Part shown: one piece after another, positions 33,972 through 41,090 of the stretch
Layout: every line of letters starts with the position of its first letter
Position numbering within the stretch: the first letter of the stretch is position 1
Source of the DNA: an uncultured Bacteroidota bacterium
GTDB taxonomy: Bacteria; Bacteroidota; Bacteroidia; Bacteroidales; P3
Assembly (NCBI GenBank): GCA_902776365.1
Contig: CACYPU010000008.1
Location: 1-64,000 of the forward strand
DNA: 64,000 bases
Direction: 5' to 3'
Translations under genes and position numbers: made by a program
The notes under the pieces: generated by a model
What the model saw: the letters and a program-made list of their open reading frames with translations, nothing else
Databases searched by the model: none
Told to the model about the DNA's origin: nothing

Positions 33972-36709
33972 CCCTTCAGGTAAGGCCCAGTGATGGAGGC
34001 AGGAGCTTCTGACATGGCCTTGGGAGTTCCTGTGAAGATGATGTCGCCACCCATCGCGCCGCCGCCGGGACCAAGCTCGATGAGCCAGTCGCAGGCTTTC
34101 AGCATCTCGATGTTGTGCTCGATGAGGAAGATGGTGTTGCCCGCCTCCACCATGGTGTCGAAGAGGTCGAGGATACGCCGGATGTCGCCCGCATGGAGGC
34201 CGTCGGAGGGCTCGTCCATGATGAAGATGTGTGACTGAGTGGCTGAGTGACTGGGGGACTGAGTAGCTGAGTTTAGGTAGGAGGCCAGTTTGATGCGCTG
34301 CAGCTCGCCGCCGGAGAGGGTCGAGAGCGACTGGTTCAGGTGGAGGTATCCCAGGCCGACCTTGCGTAACGGTTCCAAATTCTCGGCAATGACGCTGCCG
34401 GCGAACAGCTCGGAGGCTTTGTTGGCCGTGAGGTCCATCACTTCGGCGATATTGAGCCCGTTCACCTTGTAGGAGAGCACCTCGGGCGAATAACGCAAGC
34501 CGCCGCAGGCCTCGCAGGTGGTCTCGATGGCATCCATGAAAGCCATGTCGTTGACGATGACACCCTTGCCCTGACAGACGGGACACCCACCCTTGCCGTT
34601 GAAGGAGAAGAGGTCAGCCTTGGTCTTGTTGGTTTTAGCAAAGAGCTTGCGGATATCGTCGGCGACGTCCAGATAGGTGGCCGGTGTGCTGCGCAGGCTG
34701 ATGCCGATGTTCTTCTGGCTGATATAGACGACGTTTGAATGCGTTAATGCGTTAATGTGTGAATGTGTGAGTGCTGACATGAAGCATTCCATCAGCGAGC
34801 TCTTGCCGGAGCCCGCCACACCGGCGATGCCGCACATCACACCCAGTGGGAGTTTGACGGAAACATTCTTCAAGTTGTGCAGATTGGCATTCTCCAGAAG
34901 GAAGAAGTCCTTGGGCGTGCGGACATTCTCCTTTATTTTACTCGTCGCGCTGAGCATGGTGCCCGTAAGCGTATGGCTGCGCAGCAGTTCCTCGTAGCTG
35001 CCCTCGAAGACCACCTCGCCGCCCTTCATGCCGGCACCTGGTCCCATGTCAATGATGTGGTCGGCAATCTTGATAATTTCCTTGTGGTGCTCCACGAGGA
35101 TAACGGTGTTGCCGTGGTTCTTGAGCTTTTTGATGGACTTCTGCATCAGCAGGATGTCGTGGTTGTGGAGTCCCACGCTGGGCTCGTCGAGGATATACAT
35201 CACGTTCGAGAGGGGTGAGTTGATATATTTGGCTATCTTGCAGCGTTGTGCCTCGCCGCCCGAGAGGGTGCCGATGGCGCGGTCGAGGGTGAGGTAGCCG
35301 AGGCCTATCTCTTCCAATGCCGCCAGCCGCTCGGTGGTGGCGCGCTTGATGTCCTCCGCCAACGGATTGTCGACGGTCTCTATCCACCGGCGGCAGTCGC
35401 TGATGCTCATGGCGGTCACCTCGGCGATATTGAGGCCACCAATCTTGCATGAGCGTATCTTCTCGTTGAGGCGCGTGCCGCCGCAGTCGGGACAGGTTCC
35501 CATGGTCAGCATGGGGTTGAGCACGGAGGCATGCAGCAGGCCCTCCTCGGAGTTGATGATGCTGCGGTACATGCGAGGGATGAGTCCTTCGTATTTTGCG
35601 GTCTTGGGCCAGTTGGCAGGCGGGTTCTTCAGCTTGATCTGCGGCGAGTTGAGGAAGAGGTCGAGTTCCTCGGGCGTATAGTCGCGAATCTTCTTGTCGA
35701 GGTCGAAGAGGCCGCTGTGGGCGTAGCGTATCCAGCGCCAGCCGCCCTTGTGGAAGGCGATGTAGTGGATGGTGTCCTCGTCGTTGAGCGACTTGTCGAA
35801 GTCCACCAGCTTGTGGATGTCTAGCTCGCGAATCTCACCCAATCCACCGCAGCGCGGACAGGAGCCCGACGGGTGGTTGAATGAGAAGGCGTCGCTGTAG
35901 CCTACGAAGGGCTGTCCGATGCGCGAGAAGAGCAGTCGCAGCAGGGCGTAGATGTCGGTGTAGGTGCCCACGGTAGAGCGTGAGTTGGAAGTCGGCTTGC
36001 GCTGCTCGATGACGATGGCGATGGGCAGGTTCTCGATGTCGCCCACATGCGGTCGCCCGTACTTGGGCAAGTACTGCTGCGTGAAGGAGGGGAAGGTGTC
36101 GTTGAGTTCGCGGCGCGACTTGGCGGCAATGGTGTCCAGCACCAGCGACGACTTGCCCGAGCCCGACACGCCCGTCACCACGGTGATTTGTCCTTTGGGA
36201 ATCCTAACGTTGACGTGCTTCAGGTTGTTTTCTGTGGCATCGCGGACAATAATTTCGTTCGTACCAAATCGTTTGCTGATGTCGGCTATGATTTCCGTGT
36301 GGTCAAAGGCCAGGGGCGGCAGGGCGTTGAGGGGCCACCAGTGCACTTCGGCGGCATCGTCGCCCGCTGTGATAGAAAGTGACTGAGTATCTGAGTGACT
36401 GAGTGTCAGAGAAAATGCTGCGGTCACCGTGCGGCCTCGCGGGTCGCGGTCGGGAGCGCTGTAGACGCCAATCAGGTGGATATCTTGCTCCGAGACCTTG
36501 AGGCTCGTCTCCTCCTCTAGCTCGCGCACGGCGCAATGCTCGATGGTCTCGTCCATCTCCATAAATCCGCCCGGCAGCGCCCAGCAGCCACGGAAAGGCT
36601 CGTTGCCGCGCCGCACCAGCAGCACCTCGTTGCGGTCGTTGATGACCACACAGTCGGCTGTCAGCATCGGCCGCGGATAGTCGTAGGTATATTGTCCTTT
36701 TGTTGCCAT
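33968..36709 (-). CDS. NUDIX hydrolase - UvrA-like ABC ATPase fusion
   Basis: 913 residues. Residues 1-150 are a NUDIX domain: box from Gly48 (GGFMEMDETIEHCAVRELEEETS) with Glu54, Arg62-Glu63, Glu66-Glu67. Residues 151-913 are a UvrA2/excinuclease-type double ABC protein: Walker A TGVSGSGKSS (180-188), signature LSGGEAQRCK, Walker B YILDEPSVGLH, second Walker A AGVAGSGKSS, CxxC pairs (CPRCGG, CPDCGG, CPVCQG, CEACGG), second signature LSGGELQRIK and FIMDEPSDGLH. UvrA2-type proteins act in DNA damage tolerance or transport. Three octamer arrays are inserted in frame, at residues about 100-112, between the second Walker A and its following strand, and between the second signature and Walker B. 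Confidence 0.9.
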   Translation of the reverse strand: MATKGQYTYDYPRPMLTADCVVINDRNEVLLVRRGNEPFRGCWALPGGFMEMDETIEHCAVRELEEETSLKVSEQDIHLIGVYSAPDRDPRGRTVTAAFSLTLSHSDTQSLSITAGDDAAEVHWWPLNALPPLAFDHTEIIADISKRFGTNEIIVRDATENNLKHVNVRIPKGQITVVTGVSGSGKSSLVLDTIAAKSRRELNDTFPSFTQQYLPKYGRPHVGDIENLPIAIVIEQRKPTSNSRSTVGTYTDIYALLRLLFSRIGQPFVGYSDAFSFNHPSGSCPRCGGLGEIRELDIHKLVDFDKSLNDEDTIHYIAFHKGGWRWIRYAHSGLFDLDKKIRDYTPEELDLFLNSPQIKLKNPPANWPKTAKYEGLIPRMYRSIINSEEGLLHASVLNPMLTMGTCPDCGGTRLNEKIRSCKIGGLNIAEVTAMSISDCRRWIETVDNPLAEDIKRATTERLAALEEIGLGYLTLDRAIGTLSGGEAQRCKIAKYINSPLSNVMYILDEPSVGLHNHDILLMQKSIKKLKNHGNTVILVEHHKEIIKIADHIIDMGPGAGMKGGEVVFEGSYEELLRSHTLTGTMLSATSKIKENVRTPKDFFLLENANLHNLKNVSVKLPLGVMCGIAGVAGSGKSSLMECFMSALTHSHINALTHSNVVYISQKNIGISLRSTPATYLDVADDIRKLFAKTNKTKADLFSFNGKGGCPVCQGKGVIVNDMAFMDAIETTCEACGGLRYSPEVLSYKVNGLNIAEVMDLTANKASELFAGSVIAENLEPLRKVGLGYLHLNQSLSTLSGGELQRIKLASYLNSATQSPSHSATQSHIFIMDEPSDGLHAGDIRRILDLFDTMVEAGNTIFLIEHNIEMLKACDWLIELGPGGGAMGGDIIFTGTPKAMSEAPASITGPYLKG
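34231..34270. repeat. 8-bp array inside uvrA-like gene, site 3
   Basis: GTGACTGA, GTGGCTGA, GTGACTGG, GGGACTGA, GTAGCTGA. On the coding strand it gives SATQSPSHSATQS between the ABC signature and Walker B. Confidence 0.85.
34733..34780. repeat. 8-bp array inside uvrA-like gene, site 2
   Basis: GTTTGAAT, GCGTTAAT x2, GTGTGAAT, GTGTGAGT, GCTGACAT. Encodes SALTHSHINALTHSN after the second Walker A. Confidence 0.85.
36379..36410. repeat. 8-bp array inside uvrA-like gene, site 1 (NUDIX part)
   Basis: GTGACTGA, GTATCTGA, GTGACTGA, GTGTCAGA. Encodes SLTLSHSDTQSLS within the NUDIX fold, between two strands. Confidence 0.82.
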
Positions 36710-36727
36710 CAGTTATCGTTTTCAAAT

Positions 36728-36736
36728 GCAAAAATA
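36728..36736 (-). promoter_or_regulatory. -7 element for the NUDIX-UvrA gene
   Basis: Minus strand reads TATTTTTGC, 19 nt before the ATG. Confidence 0.7.
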
Positions 36737-36779
36737 CATAAAAAAAATCTAAGAAATCACCTATTTATAAAAAAGTTTG

Positions 36780-36788
36780 TATATTTGC
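36780..36788 (+). promoter_or_regulatory. -7 element for the carboxyltransferase gene
   Basis: TATATTTGC with TTATAAAAAAGTTTG upstream. Confidence 0.72.
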
Positions 36789-36844
36789 ACTTCCCCATTT
36801 TACGTTAAAATGGGGTAATGTTTTTTAATTCAATAGGTTATAAA

Positions 36845-38614
36845 ATGAACAAAGAGATAAAATTCAGTCTGGTGTACCGCGATATGTGGCAATCGAGCGG
36901 TAAATACCAGCCCCGTATTGACCAACTTGAGCGCGTCGCTCCCGTGATTGTCGACATGGGATGTTTCGACCGCATCGAGACCAACGGTGGTGCCTTCGAG
37001 CAGGTGAACCTGATGTATGGCGAGAACCCCAACAAGGTGGTCCGTGCCTGGACGAAGACCTTCAACAAGGCCGGCATCCAGACCCACATGCTCGAGCGTG
37101 CCCTCAACGGCCTCCGCATGTACGGCGTTCCCAAGGATGTGCGCCACCTGATGCCCAAGGTCAAGAAAGCCCAGGGTGTCGACATCATGCGCTCCTTCTG
37201 TGGACTCAACGACCCCCGCAACCTTGAACTCAGCGTGAAATACGCCAAGGAGGCTGGCATGATTTCGCAGGCCGCCCTCTCCATCACCCACTCGCCCGTC
37301 CACACTGTGGAATACTACATGGGCATTGTCGACAAGCTCGTCGAGTTCGGTGCCGACGAAATCTGCCTCAAGGACATGGCCGGCGTCGGCCGTCCCGCCA
37401 CCCTCGGCCGTCTGGTGAAGGAAATCAAGACCCGTCACCCCCACCTCAAGGTGCAGTACCACGGCCACACGGGTCCCGGCCTCTCCATGGCCTCCATCCT
37501 CATGGTCGCTGAAGCTGGTGCCGACTATATCGACTGTGCCATGGAACCCCTCTCGTGGGGTATGGTGCATCCCGACGTCATCAGCGTCCAGGCCATGCTC
37601 AAGGATGCCGGATTCCTGGTGAAGGACATCAATATGGACGCCTACATGGTGGCCCGCAAGATGAACCAGGAGTTCATCGACGACTTCCTCGGCCTCTACA
37701 TCAACCCCGGCAACCGCGTGAGCACTTCGCTGCTCCTCGGCTGCGGCCTCCCCGGCGGCATGATGGGCTCGATGATGAGCGACCTCCGTGGTGTCCACGG
37801 CGCCATCAACATGGCCCTCAAGAAGAGCGGCAAGCGCGAAGAGACCATCGAGGAACTCACCGTGCAGCTCTTCCAGGAAGTGGAGCACATCTGGCCCATG
37901 CTGGGCTACCCTCCGCTGGTGACCCCCTTCAGCCAGTATAACAAGAACACCGCTGTGCTCAACCTCCTCAACATGGCCCAGGGCAAGCCACGCTTCACCC
38001 AGATTGACAAAGACACCTGGAGCATGATTCTCGGCCGCGCCGGACAGCTGCCCGGACCTCTGGCACCCGAAATCATCGAGCTTGCCAAGCAGCAGGGCTA
38101 TGAATTCTACACTGGCAATCCGCAGGATGCCTACCCCGATGCCCTGCCCGAGTACATCAAGGAGATGGAGGAGAACGGCTGGGACCGCGGCGAAGACGAC
38201 GAGGAACTCTTCGAACTCGCCATGCACGACCGCCAGTACCGCGACTACAAGTCGGGCATCGCCAAAGAGCGCTTCAACAAGGAAGTCGCCCAGCTCCGCG
38301 CCGAGAAGGAGGCCCCCAAGGCTCCCGCCACCGCCGAAAGCATTGCCCTCAACTACATCACCCCCAAGCATCCCGACGCCATCCCCATCGTGGCCGACGC
38401 CACGGGCCGCCTGCTGTGGGAAGTCAATTTCGACGACCAGAGCACCGCTCCCGCTCCCGGCACCACGGTGAAAGAAGGCGACACGCTGGCCCACATCGAG
38501 GCCTCCTACGCCCTCATGCCCCTCGTCGCTCTCAAGGCAGGAAAAATCATCGACACCTGTGCCAAACAAGGCCAGATGGTGAAGAAAGGCGACACGCTCG
38601 GATGGGTGGAATAG
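36845..38614 (+). CDS. Oxaloacetate decarboxylase alpha-like carboxyltransferase lacking the biotin lysine
   Basis: 589 residues from ATG 36845. TIM-barrel carboxyltransferase domain: YRDMWQSSGKY, GCFDRIETNGGA, ICLKDMAGVGRP with the carbamylated Lys, and metal site YHGHTGPGLS. Then a PYC_OADA conserved domain (PGNRVSTSLLLGCGLPGGMMG) and a C-terminal biotinyl-like domain (from about 515). In that domain the canonical EAMKM is replaced by EASYALMPLV: the biotin-accepting Lys and its Met neighbours are absent. It may pair with a separate biotin carrier or act as a non-biotin carboxyl-transfer or decarboxylase component. The gene starts a short unit ahead of rnfA, though rnfA has its own promoter. 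Confidence 0.88.
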   Translation: MNKEIKFSLVYRDMWQSSGKYQPRIDQLERVAPVIVDMGCFDRIETNGGAFEQVNLMYGENPNKVVRAWTKTFNKAGIQTHMLERALNGLRMYGVPKDVRHLMPKVKKAQGVDIMRSFCGLNDPRNLELSVKYAKEAGMISQAALSITHSPVHTVEYYMGIVDKLVEFGADEICLKDMAGVGRPATLGRLVKEIKTRHPHLKVQYHGHTGPGLSMASILMVAEAGADYIDCAMEPLSWGMVHPDVISVQAMLKDAGFLVKDINMDAYMVARKMNQEFIDDFLGLYINPGNRVSTSLLLGCGLPGGMMGSMMSDLRGVHGAINMALKKSGKREETIEELTVQLFQEVEHIWPMLGYPPLVTPFSQYNKNTAVLNLLNMAQGKPRFTQIDKDTWSMILGRAGQLPGPLAPEIIELAKQQGYEFYTGNPQDAYPDALPEYIKEMEENGWDRGEDDEELFELAMHDRQYRDYKSGIAKERFNKEVAQLRAEKEAPKAPATAESIALNYITPKHPDAIPIVADATGRLLWEVNFDDQSTAPAPGTTVKEGDTLAHIEASYALMPLVALKAGKIIDTCAKQGQMVKKGDTLGWVE

Positions 38615-38647
38615 TAAGGATTAATGGTTAAAGTTTAGCGTTTAAAG
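38613..38647. repeat. 7-bp array after the carboxyltransferase
   Basis: AGTAAGG, ATTAATG, GTTAAAG, TTTAGCG, TTTAAAG starting in the stop codon. Confidence 0.75.
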
Positions 38648-38679
38648 AAATTTTTTTTGGTCAGTTCGGAAAAAGTGTG

Positions 38680-38688
38680 TATTTTTGC
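38680..38688 (+). promoter_or_regulatory. -7 element for rnfA
   Basis: TATTTTTGC, with TTTTTTTTGG upstream, 47 nt before the ATG. Confidence 0.68.
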
Positions 38689-38693
38689 AGTTC

Positions 38694-38733
38694 GAAATAA
38701 CGCAATTACATAGTAACGAAATAACGCAATAAG
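38694..38733. repeat. 8-bp array in the rnfA leader
   Basis: GAAATAAC, GCAATTAC, ATAGTAAC, GAAATAAC, GCAATAAG, ending two bases before the ATG. Confidence 0.8.
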
Positions 38734-38735
38734 AT

Positions 38736-39323
38736 ATGAGTATCTCAATCTTTGCCCTCATCATCGGAGCCATCTTCGTCAACAATGTCGTTCTGGCCCA
38801 GTTCCTCGGCATCTGCCCCTTCCTCGGCGTGTCGAAAGATGTGAAAAGTTCCGTCGGCATGGGCGGCGCCGTGCTCTTCGTGATGCTGTTGGCCACCCTG
38901 GTGACCTACCTCATCATGCAGTTCGTACTGGTGCCCCTCAACCTGCAGTATATGCAGACCATCGCCTACATTCTCGTCATCGCCGCCCTTGTGCAGATGG
39001 TCGAGATTGTGCTTAAGAAAATTGCTCCGGCACTCTATCAGGCCCTGGGAGTCTTCCTGCCCTTGATCACCACCAACTGCGCCGTCCTCGGCGTGGCTAT
39101 CCTGGTCATCCAGAAGAATATGACGCTCCTCGAGAGCATCATCTATGCCGCCAGCATCGCCATCGGCTTCACCCTGGCTCTGGTCATCTTCGCCGGTATC
39201 CGCGAGCAGCTCGAGCTCACCGGTACCCCCAAGGGTATGAAAGGTGTGCCCATCGCCCTCGTCACCGCCGGCATCCTCGCCATGGCCTTCATGGGCTTCA
39301 GCAACTTGGTGCCCCTGCCGTAA
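38736..39323 (+). CDS. rnfA: Electron transport complex subunit RnfA/RsxA
   Basis: 195 residues, full length; six transmembrane helices. Typical blocks: ALIIGAIFVNNVVLAQFLGICPFLGVS, LITTNCAVLGVAIL, and the C-terminal helix ILAMAFMGFSNLV. RnfA is an integral subunit of the Na+- or H+-pumping ferredoxin:NAD+ oxidoreductase, normally last in rnfBCDGEA. Here the other subunits are not adjacent: neighbours are a carboxyltransferase and an unrelated lipoprotein. It has its own promoter and a terminator. Confidence 0.93.
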   Translation: MSISIFALIIGAIFVNNVVLAQFLGICPFLGVSKDVKSSVGMGGAVLFVMLLATLVTYLIMQFVLVPLNLQYMQTIAYILVIAALVQMVEIVLKKIAPALYQALGVFLPLITTNCAVLGVAILVIQKNMTLLESIIYAASIAIGFTLALVIFAGIREQLELTGTPKGMKGVPIALVTAGILAMAFMGFSNLVPLP

Positions 39324-39356
39324 GCGATATGAGAGTACATTATAATATATAAGAAT

Positions 39357-39384
39357 AGAGGTTCTCCCGAAGGACCTCTTTTTT
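39357..39384 (+). terminator. Terminator after rnfA
   Basis: Stem AGAGGT..ACCTCT with inner pairing of TTCT/AGGA-type bases, then six Ts. Confidence 0.8.
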
Positions 39385-39386
39385 AC

Positions 39387-39451
39387 TTCTGTTCTACTAT
39401 TGTTCTTCCATTAAAATGAAAGAACAATGAAAGAACAATGAAAGAACAGAG
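39387..39451. repeat. 11-bp array, two inverted arms (2 + 3 units)
   Basis: Right arm AAAGAACAATG x2 and AAAGAACAGAG (39419-39451). Left arm TTCTGTTCTAC and TATTGTTCTTC (39387-39408) is the inverted unit. The centre is ten bases. The rest of the gap 39452-39660 holds only AT-rich sequence. Confidence 0.9.
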
Positions 39452-39660
39452 GTCGAAAATACTAAGGCTGTGCAAGTTGGAAAGAAGTGAAAAAAAGAGG
39501 TCCGATTTTACCCGTTTTGGCACCCCAAAAAGCAGAAAAATGGGCTTATAATAGAAAAAAATGGCCTAAAAATGAAAAATTATAGTGTTGAATATTAGTA
39601 TGTTGCACAAATTTTAACATTTATTTGAACTTTATTTTTTAACACTATTGGAATAAGTTG

Positions 39661-39669
39661 TACTTTTGC
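39661..39669 (+). promoter_or_regulatory. -7 element for the small Ala-rich lipoprotein
   Basis: TACTTTTGC in a context almost identical to the tRNA-Ala promoter, implying strong expression. Confidence 0.75.
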
Positions 39670-39756
39670 ACCCGATTTCGAAAAAAAGTGTGATGCTTTT
39701 TTAAGAAAACGAAACGAAAACAATTAATAAATTATAAACATTAAAAAATCAAAAAA

Positions 39757-39981
39757 ATGAAGAAAGTTATCTTTACTCTCGCTATCGCTAGCATGTTTGG
39801 TTTCGCCGCTTGCGGTGAGGCTACCGTCAACCAGGATTCCATCGACTCCGTCGCCAAGGCTGATTCCATCGCCGCCGTCGAGGCCGCCGCTCAGGCTGAG
39901 GCCGAGGCTCTCGCTGCTGCTGACACCACTGTCGCTGCCGTCGAGAACGCTGCTGAGGAAGTTGCTACCGTTGCTGAATAA
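39757..39981 (+). CDS. Small Ala/Glu-rich lipoprotein
   Basis: 74 residues. Lipobox FGFAAC gives Cys19. The mature ~55 residues are Ala, Glu, Asp, Ser and Val only with little else (SIDSVAKADSIAAVEAAAQA), likely a single acidic amphipathic helix, reminiscent in design of Lpp-like proteins. Strong promoter and strong terminator. No known family assigned. Confidence 0.8.
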   Translation: MKKVIFTLAIASMFGFAACGEATVNQDSIDSVAKADSIAAVEAAAQAEAEALAAADTTVAAVENAAEEVATVAE

Positions 39982-40004
39982 TAGCGAAAGCAATTCAACA
40001 AAGA

Positions 40005-40034
40005 AAAAACCGCTCGTTTGAGCGGTTTTTTTTA
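40005..40034. terminator. Terminator after the small lipoprotein
   Basis: Stem AACCGCTC / GAGCGGTT, four-base loop, eight Ts. Confidence 0.92.
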
Positions 40035-40052
40035 TTGCCTGGTTCAACGGCA

Positions 40053-41051
40053 TCAGTTGCGGTAGCCGATGACGCGGCGCACTTCGGCGAGGGTGCGCTG
40101 GGCGCTCTCGCGGGCTTTGTCGCGGCCGCGGTCGAAGATGCGTTGCAGCGCCTGCTGGTCGGCACCGATTTCGAGGATGCGCTGCCGCAGGGGTTCGACG
40201 AAGTTCACCATGTCCTCGGCGAGCTGCTTCTTGAGGTCGCCATAGCGTATCTGGCAGCGGTTGTAGAGGTCGTCGAAGTATTCCACGGTGTCGGGCGTGG
40301 AGACGGCGCGGAGCAGCGCGAAGAGGTTCTCGATTTCTTCGGGTTTCTTCTGGTTCATCTCGGTGGGGCCGGAGTCGCTCTTGGCCTTCATGATTTTTTT
40401 GCGTATGACCGACGGCTCGTCGGTGAGGAAGATGGTGGAGGCTTCGCCCTCGCTCTTACCCATCTTGCCGGCGCCGTTGAGGGCGGGGATTTTCACCAGT
40501 CCCGTGGCGGAGCCGATGGCCTGTGGCAGGGGGAACACTTCGCTGCCGTACATATTGTTGAAGCGCTGGGCGAAGGTGCGCGTCATCTCAAGGTGCTGCT
40601 CCTGGTCCTTGCCCACCGGGACCTTGGTGGCCTTGTGGATGAGGATGTCGGCGGCCATGAGGGTGGGGTAGGTGAGGAGGCCGGCGTTGACGTTGTTGGG
40701 GTTCTGGCGCACTTTGTCCTTGAAGGAGGTGACGCGCTCGAGCTCGCCGAGGTAGGCGTTCATATTGAAGAAGAGGTAGAGCTCGATGGTCTCGGGGAGG
40801 TCGCTCTGGAGGTAGATGGTGGCCTTCTCAGGGTCGAGACCTGCGGCGAGGTAGGCGGCCATAATCTTGCTGGCGTCGCCGTAGATGCTGCCGGGTGTGG
40901 GGTGCGTGGTCAGCGAGTGGTAGTCGGCGATGAAGAAGTAGCAGTCGTACTCGTCCTGCATCTTGACGAAGTTGCGCAGGGCGCCGAAATAGTTGCCCAA
41001 GTGGAGGTTACCGGTGGGACGAATGCCGCTGCAGACGATGTCTTTGCTCAT
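40053..41051 (-). CDS. trpS: Tryptophanyl-tRNA synthetase
   Basis: 332 residues. Class I synthetase. HIGH motif within IRPTGNLHLGNYFGA; KMSKS within GAGKMGKSEGE; GKDQEQHLEMTR for tryptophan/ATP contacts. C-terminus complete. A 3-4 unit octamer array (ATTGCTTG, ATTGTTTG, ATTGCTTG at 41052-41075) lies directly upstream of its start. Confidence 0.97.
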   Translation of the reverse strand: MSKDIVCSGIRPTGNLHLGNYFGALRNFVKMQDEYDCYFFIADYHSLTTHPTPGSIYGDASKIMAAYLAAGLDPEKATIYLQSDLPETIELYLFFNMNAYLGELERVTSFKDKVRQNPNNVNAGLLTYPTLMAADILIHKATKVPVGKDQEQHLEMTRTFAQRFNNMYGSEVFPLPQAIGSATGLVKIPALNGAGKMGKSEGEASTIFLTDEPSVIRKKIMKAKSDSGPTEMNQKKPEEIENLFALLRAVSTPDTVEYFDDLYNRCQIRYGDLKKQLAEDMVNFVEPLRQRILEIGADQQALQRIFDRGRDKARESAQRTLAEVRRVIGYRN

Positions 41052-41075
41052 ATTGCTTGATTGTTTGATTGCTTG
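41052..41075. repeat. 8-bp array upstream of trpS
   Basis: ATTGCTTG, ATTGTTTG, ATTGCTTG between trpS and the permease gene. Confidence 0.65.
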
Positions 41076-41090
41076 TATTTTTAAAGTTAA

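Noticed and set aside
33968..36709. Frameshift or pseudogene in the UvrA-like protein because of the odd Ser/His/Thr segments
   Set aside because: All Walker, signature and zinc motifs are intact and the frame is open throughout; the odd segments coincide exactly with octamer arrays.
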